A stretch of DNA of 64,000 nt from Sedimenticola sp. (GTDB taxonomy: Bacteria > Pseudomonadota > Gammaproteobacteria > Chromatiales > Chromatiaceae). Positions 59,903 to 64,000 of the stretch are shown one piece after another. Below the pieces are notes generated by a model. The model had not been told where the DNA came from. It ran no database searches and worked only from the letters and a program-made list of their open reading frames with translations. The DNA lies in contig JALXAM010000023.1 in the NCBI GenBank assembly GCA_026992075.1, forward strand, positions 1 to 64,000, written 5' to 3'. The translations under genes and the position numbers were made by a program. Each line of letters starts with the position of its first letter. Within the stretch, counting starts at the first letter, position 1.

Positions 59903-60337
59903 GTGATTTCCGATTTCCTGAGCAACGATCACCAGCATTGCGATCAGCTCTTCGCGGAGGCCGAACAGAAGGTGGCCTCTGGGGAGTGGGAGGCGGCCGA
60001 TGAGGAATTCCAGCGCATGCGCGAGGCCATCGAACATCACTTCGAAATGGAGGAGCAGGTCTTCTTTCCCCGTTTCGAGGAGCTCACCGGAATGACCATG
60101 GGTCCCACCCAGGTGATGCGGCAGGAGCATGTGCAGATGCGGGATCTGTTCGACTCCATGGCCGGCGCGCTGGCAGCCAGGGACAGCGATGCCTACCTGG
60201 GGGACTCTGAAACCCTGCTCATCATGATGCAGCAGCACAACGCCAAGGAGGAGCAGATTCTCTATCCCATGCTGGACGCCCACCTGCAGGGGGAAGCAGA
60301 AGCGCTCTTGGAAAGGGCCCGCGATGTCGGTGGCTGA
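59903..60337 (+). CDS. Hemerythrin-like domain protein
   Basis: A 144-residue four-helix bundle with the di-iron ligand pattern: His10/His12 (SNDHQHCDQLF), HHFEMEEQVFFP (His45/46, Glu50), QEHVQMRD (His76) and QQHNAKEEQILYP (His112, Glu116). Such proteins bind oxygen or nitric oxide, or aid repair of iron-sulfur centres. The start is a GTG at 59903 after GGAGGGAGAA. Its end overlaps the DUF2249 gene by 14 bases, beginning an operon of five overlapping or closely spaced genes. Confidence 0.9.
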   Translation: MISDFLSNDHQHCDQLFAEAEQKVASGEWEAADEEFQRMREAIEHHFEMEEQVFFPRFEELTGMTMGPTQVMRQEHVQMRDLFDSMAGALAARDSDAYLGDSETLLIMMQQHNAKEEQILYPMLDAHLQGEAEALLERARDVGG

Positions 60338-60632
60338 GCCCGGGGAAGGGGTGATCACTCTGGATGTGAGCGGGCTGGAACCCCCGGAACCGCTGGTCCA
60401 TGCACTGGATGCCCTGCAAACCCTGCCACCTGGGCATTGCCTGCAGATGATTCACCGTATGCGCCCGGGGCTGCTCTATGGAGAAGCCGCGAAGCTGGGC
60501 TTCGACAGCGACACCCGGCGGGACCCGCAGGGCCAGTGCCGGGTCTTCTTCTGGCGCCGGGGAGACCGGCAGGCGGAGGCCACGGCCCGGCGGCTGGCGG
60601 CAGAGCACGCACTTTGGAGCGACCGGGAATGA
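60324..60632 (+). CDS. DUF2249 domain protein
   Basis: A 102-residue small protein of the DUF2249 / TusA-like fold: VITLDVSGLEPPEPLVHALDAL, then LPPGHCLQMIHRMRPGLLYGE and FFWRRGD. DUF2249 proteins cluster with hemerythrin and NnrS-type genes in denitrifiers and sulfur oxidisers, so a redox or nitrosative-stress role is likely, but the molecular function is not known. A single cysteine (Cys39 region) sits where TusA-like proteins carry a reactive Cys. Overlaps on both sides imply coupling. Confidence 0.85.
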   Translation: MSVAEPGEGVITLDVSGLEPPEPLVHALDALQTLPPGHCLQMIHRMRPGLLYGEAAKLGFDSDTRRDPQGQCRVFFWRRGDRQAEATARRLAAEHALWSDRE

Positions 60633-61930
60633 GCAGGTATGCCGGACTCTCCCTTGCCAACACGCCACCGTTGGAGGTGCCGCTGCGCTTCTTCCTGCTC
60701 GCCCCCTGGTTTCTCGGTGCGGCCGGTCTTCTGCTGCTGACGGCCGATCCGGCGCAGTGGCTGAATCGCTGGACCCCCGCCTGGCTGGGGCTCACTCACC
60801 TGTGGGTGCTGGGATTCATGCTGGTGGTGATGCTGGGCGCGTTGCAGCAGGTGGTGCCCATCCTGCTGGGCAGTGCGTTGCCGGCGGCCGAAAGGGTGAG
60901 CCGATGGGGCCATCGGCTGATCGCTCCCGGCGTGCTCTTCCTGGTCCTGGGGTTGTTTATCGGATGCCGGCTCTGTCTGGGGGCGGCGGCGCTGCTGCTG
61001 CCGGCCGCGGTACTGGTGGTGGCCATCGCGGCACTGGTTGCCATCTCGCGATCTCTCTCCGAGCACCCTTCGAGATATTACCTGGCGCTGGCCCTGCTCG
61101 CCCTCATGGTCACCCTGGTATTGGGGGGCTGGCTGTTGCTAGGCCATCTGGGCTGGTGGCCCTTGCCCCGAGGTTTCACCGATCTGCATCTGACCTGGGG
61201 ACTGCTCGGCTGGACGGTTCTCCTGGTAACCGGAGTGGCCTGGCAGGTGGTGCCCATGTTCCAGATCACGCCCCGTTATCCCGGCCTGCTGATGCGCTGG
61301 TTCGCGCCCCTTTTCTTCTTTGGGCTGCTGGTCTGGAGTGGGGGACGCTGGTGGCTGCACCGGCCCTGGCTGGAGCTGGCCGGGCAAGCGCTGCTCTCGG
61401 CACTGTTGATTCTTTTTGCCCTGGTCACCCTGTGGCTGCAGACCCGCCGCAGGCGCCGGATTCCCGATGCCACCCTGGACTTCTGGCGCCTGGCCATGGG
61501 GTCGCTGTTACTGGCCAACGGACTATGGTGGCTGCGGCTGGCCGGGATGGCGATTCCCGAGTTGCTGCCGGTTCTGGTCTTTGCCGCCGGTTTCGTGGGC
61601 TCCGCCATTCTCGGGATGCTCTACAAGATTCTGCCTTTTCTGGTCTGGCTGCATCTGACCAGCCGGGCCCAGGCGTTGGGCCTGGTACCCCGGGGGTTGC
61701 CCAACATGAACCAGGCGATCCCTTCGGCCCGGCCGCGTCTGCTGTTCCGTCTCTATCTGACTTGGCTGTTGTTGCTGTCCGGACTTTGCTGGTGGCCCCA
61801 GTGGGTTGCGCGCCCGGCGGGTGCGTTGTTGCTGCTGTTGGCCCTGTTGCTGGGGACGCACCTGCTTGGAGCAGTGCGCATTCATAAAAGCCACAGGGCG
61901 CGTCTGGAGAGGGAAGGGGGCGGGGGGTAG
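60629..61930 (+). CDS. Twelve-helix NnrS-like / haem-copper-oxidase-like membrane protein
   Basis: A 433-residue protein with about twelve membrane helices. Helix-borne His and Gln residues occur in LTHLWVLGFMLVVMLGALQQ, DLHLTWGLLGWTVLLVTGV and ILPFLVWLHLTSRAQALG, suggesting haem or metal binding. This matches NnrS-type proteins, which protect against nitric oxide, or a haem-copper-oxidase subunit I relative with reduced ligands; I cannot decide by eye. The ATG at 60629 overlaps the DUF2249 stop. The gene context with hemerythrin supports NO or oxygen handling. Confidence 0.65.
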   Translation: MSRYAGLSLANTPPLEVPLRFFLLAPWFLGAAGLLLLTADPAQWLNRWTPAWLGLTHLWVLGFMLVVMLGALQQVVPILLGSALPAAERVSRWGHRLIAPGVLFLVLGLFIGCRLCLGAAALLLPAAVLVVAIAALVAISRSLSEHPSRYYLALALLALMVTLVLGGWLLLGHLGWWPLPRGFTDLHLTWGLLGWTVLLVTGVAWQVVPMFQITPRYPGLLMRWFAPLFFFGLLVWSGGRWWLHRPWLELAGQALLSALLILFALVTLWLQTRRRRRIPDATLDFWRLAMGSLLLANGLWWLRLAGMAIPELLPVLVFAAGFVGSAILGMLYKILPFLVWLHLTSRAQALGLVPRGLPNMNQAIPSARPRLLFRLYLTWLLLLSGLCWWPQWVARPAGALLLLLALLLGTHLLGAVRIHKSHRARLEREGGGG

Positions 61931-61999
61931 TTTTGTCTTTCCTCCCCGTTTGCCGCACACTGCTCTTCATGGAGCAAGGGATTGGCGGCTGATCGGCTG

Positions 62000-62797
62000 A
62001 TGGCAGCGGAAATCGAGCAGTTGACCCGGCTGGTACTGGCCTGGGCCTGGCTGGTGGCCTGGATCCGCCTGGCACCAGCACTGGGCTGTGCGGGCGTGTT
62101 GGTGCTCATGGCGCCCGCAGTTATGGTGCTGGCCTGGAACATGCTCGAGCCGGCGCTGTTGCGAAGACGGGCCTTCGTGGCCCATTACCTGCGGCCGGAA
62201 GGCTGGCTTTGGCGGCTTCTGTCACGCAGGCTTCTGCTGTCGCTGTGGCAGATCCTGAAAGCCATGGTGCTGGTGGCGGTGATCCTGGTGGCCGCACTTC
62301 AATGGTCTGGCTGGATGCTGCTCCTGCTGGCGGGTGATCTCCTGCTGGCGCTGCTTCTCTACCGCCTGCTGCTGCGTTTTCTGGAGCGCCAGGCGCGCAC
62401 GGAGGTGGCGGGCATCCTGGCGCGGCGTCTTCTGGTACGGGTCAATTTCCTGCTGCTCATTCCTGCCGTGACGCTGGGCCAGCTGCTCACAGGCCATACC
62501 GACTACCGCCCGCTGGGCTGGAGCGGCACCCTGGATCTGGCGCTGTCGCAGGTGAAAGTGGGCTGTGACCTGCTGGCCCCCTGGGTAAGGGCCGGCGCCG
62601 GGCAGGAGGCGATCGCCTGGCGTCTGATGCAGCTTGGAATGGAAGGAATCTCCAACCAGTACCTGGCGCTGGCGGCCTGGTTTCTTTTCCTGCTCACCTC
62701 CACCCTGGCCCTGTGGGGCTGGTCCCGGTTGCTGGCGGGTGCACTCATCGACCGCCTCGGTCTGGCTTTTCTGGCCGGGAAGCCCGGAAATGGCTGA
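62000..62797 (+). CDS. Membrane protein of unknown function in the hemerythrin operon
   Basis: A 265-residue protein with about five hydrophobic helices (CAGVLVLMAPAVMVLAWNML, MVLVAVILVAALQWSGWMLL, LLAGDLLLALLLYRLLLRFL and two nearer the C-terminus), and Arg-rich loops on one face. Start options are the ATG at 62000 and an in-frame TTG at 61982; I use the ATG. No family recognised. It lies 69 bp after the NnrS-like gene and overlaps the next gene by 8 bases. Confidence 0.75.
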   Translation: MAAEIEQLTRLVLAWAWLVAWIRLAPALGCAGVLVLMAPAVMVLAWNMLEPALLRRRAFVAHYLRPEGWLWRLLSRRLLLSLWQILKAMVLVAVILVAALQWSGWMLLLLAGDLLLALLLYRLLLRFLERQARTEVAGILARRLLVRVNFLLLIPAVTLGQLLTGHTDYRPLGWSGTLDLALSQVKVGCDLLAPWVRAGAGQEAIAWRLMQLGMEGISNQYLALAAWFLFLLTSTLALWGWSRLLAGALIDRLGLAFLAGKPGNG

Positions 62798-64000
62798 ACG
62801 TGTGCCCATCCCCTGGGGCTGGGTGGGTTTCTTCACCGCCCTGGTGGTTCTGACCCTGCTGGCGGCGCTGGGTCTGCTGCGCATGATGCAGCAGACCGCC
62901 GAACAGGAGGGTGAACTGGACAGCACACCGGTCTGGCGGGTGATGGTTCATGGTGAGGTGCATCTATTGGACGAGGCCGCCATGCAGGAATTCCTGGGCA
63001 AGTTGGAAACGGGAACGTCGGTCCGTTTCCAGCAGTTGCGCACCGAGACGGACAGGTTCATCGAACAGGAGGTGGAACGGGCTTTCCGGCCGGTATACGC
63101 CGCCATTCCCGCCTACATCGACTGGTACTACTCTCTGCCCGGGGAATACCTGCGTCTCGGCCATGCCCTGGGCGGGGACGTGGCCGACTACATGGCGGAC
63201 AAGCTGAAGGAACTGCTGTTCCGGCAAAGCGGTGCGGAGGGGAGGCTGGAGGCGCTGCCGCAACGGCTGCAACAGGGGGTGAGCGATCGGTTGAGGCGCG
63301 CCGGCGAGGCCATCGTTGTCGACGCTGCCCGGGAAATGGAGGCGGGCGGAGGGCGGACAGTGGCGGAAATGCGCTGGGAACTCGCGGGGGAGCTGCCGGT
63401 GGATCAGCTGGCAGAGGAGGCCCTCATGCCCACCGGCGAACTGGCCCGGCGACAGCTGGTCAGCCTGGGCACCGGCTTGGGCGCCGGTGCCCTGGTGGCG
63501 AAGGGGGGCGGGGTCCTGCTGGTGAAGAAGGCGGTGGCAGGTGTGGCCGGCAGCAGCGGCTTCAAGGCGGCAGCGGCCCTGCTGGGCAAGGTGGCGGCCA
63601 AGTCGGCCCTGAAAGGGGGCAGCGCCCTGGCTGGAGCCGGGGGCGGAGCCCTGCTGTGCGCACCCGGTGGGCCGTTGGCCCTGGTTTGTGGCGCGCTGGC
63701 CGGTGCGGCCACCTGGCTGGCCACCGATGCGGCGCTGCTGGAGCTGGAGGAGTGGCTGCACCGGGAGGCCTTCGAGCGGGAAATGGCCCAGGCCGTGCGT
63801 GCGGAGCAGCGGGCTCTGGAACGGGCCTTGAAGCGGCTCTATGACAGCTGGTTGAAGGGGCGCATGGAGGCTTTTCTGCAAAGCGTGGCCCGGAAGCGGG
63901 TGGAGCCTGCGCCCTATCGTCCATTGCAGGAGTTGCAGCGCAAGCGGCTCAATGATGATGGGGCTGGGGCGGCGCCAGCGGCAGCCCCTGGGCCGCCTTC
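62790..64000 (+). CDS. Partial: large membrane-anchored protein with glycine-zipper-like segments, unknown function
   Basis: An open frame of at least 403 codons from the ATG at 62790, running off the window. An N-terminal anchor helix (WVGFFTALVVLTLLAALGLL) precedes an amphipathic, probably periplasmic region rich in Glu, Arg and Leu (residues 40-220). Two Gly/Ala-rich hydrophobic stretches follow (GTGLGAGALVAKGGGVLLV and GGSALAGAGGGALLCAPGGP), of the kind seen in pore-forming or membrane-inserting hairpins. A charged helix and a Pro/Ala tail come last. I recognise no family. It overlaps the previous gene, which supports coding status. Confidence 0.75.
   Translation, partial: MAERVPIPWGWVGFFTALVVLTLLAALGLLRMMQQTAEQEGELDSTPVWRVMVHGEVHLLDEAAMQEFLGKLETGTSVRFQQLRTETDRFIEQEVERAFRPVYAAIPAYIDWYYSLPGEYLRLGHALGGDVADYMADKLKELLFRQSGAEGRLEALPQRLQQGVSDRLRRAGEAIVVDAAREMEAGGGRTVAEMRWELAGELPVDQLAEEALMPTGELARRQLVSLGTGLGAGALVAKGGGVLLVKKAVAGVAGSSGFKAAAALLGKVAAKSALKGGSALAGAGGGALLCAPGGPLALVCGALAGAATWLATDAALLELEEWLHREAFEREMAQAVRAEQRALERALKRLYDSWLKGRMEAFLQSVARKRVEPAPYRPLQELQRKRLNDDGAGAAPAAAPGPP

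Overview
The window looks like the chromosome of a GC-rich gammaproteobacterium, probably a chemolithoautotrophic or sulfur-oxidising member of the Chromatiales / Ectothiorhodospiraceae sphere. This placement is inferred from gene orders (rimP-nusA-infB-rbfA-truB-rpsO-pnp, thrS-infC-rpmI-rplT-pheS-pheT-ihfA-merR, ilvB-ilvN-ilvC, xseB-ispA) and protein sequence character. A class I fructose-bisphosphate aldolase, a beta-carbonic anhydrase, an N-acetylglutaminylglutamine-type amidotransferase, a multihaem cytochrome and a hemerythrin / NnrS-like cluster fit that lifestyle. No insertion sequence, integrase, prophage or CRISPR array was seen. The accessory character lies in repeats and in a few lineage-specific operons.

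Layout. 0-3.5 kb: an unknown ORF, a sensor-less sigma-54 activator, then ispA-xseB and a DUF308/HdeD membrane protein, mostly on the minus strand. 3.5-12.3 kb: a strong promoter, a short structured leader with tandem intrinsic terminators, and the transcription/translation operon rimP to pnp. 12.3-22.1 kb: a secreted unknown, tRNA-Arg(CCT), three arsenosugar-family genes (ArsS plus two glycosyltransferases), a CcsA-family membrane protein, an orphan NosD-like protein, Fe-superoxide dismutase, and a solo hydantoinase-B-like gene that overlaps an asparagine-synthase-like amidotransferase by one base. 22.1-31.2 kb: an OmpA-family protein, the thrS to ihfA operon (infC appears to start at a rare AUA codon), a MerR regulator and tRNA-Pro(GGG). 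31.3-35.2 kb: an MscS channel followed by two phospholipase-D/cardiolipin-synthase genes. 35.4-43.4 kb: slyD, purB and an aminotransferase on the minus strand, then uvrB, accA and tilS. 43.6-47 kb: ilvB-ilvN-ilvC. 47.1-53.3 kb: an RND/MMPL transporter fused to a cyclic-nucleotide-binding domain with a secreted partner, pssA, and a five-haem cytochrome. 53.4-57 kb: leuA behind a probable leucine-rich leader peptide, a family 4 uracil-DNA glycosylase, rimI and a small membrane protein. 57-59.7 kb: class I aldolase, a SpoIIAA-like/UspA protein, carbonic anhydrase and tRNA-Leu(CAG) on the minus strand. 59.9-64 kb: a tightly overlapping operon of hemerythrin, DUF2249, an NnrS-like 12-helix protein and two unrecognised membrane proteins; the last gene runs off the window.

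The most unusual non-coding content is a set of repeats. One is a REP-like palindrome with nine copies, usually in inverted pairs. Another is a family of three nested-hairpin elements: long self-complementary arms enclose short hairpins that all carry an ATCCCT loop, set on a 23-24 nt spacing. Two of the three are exactly 106 bp, and one sits with REP copies in a 394-bp gap between pheS and pheT. I know of no published name for this second family.
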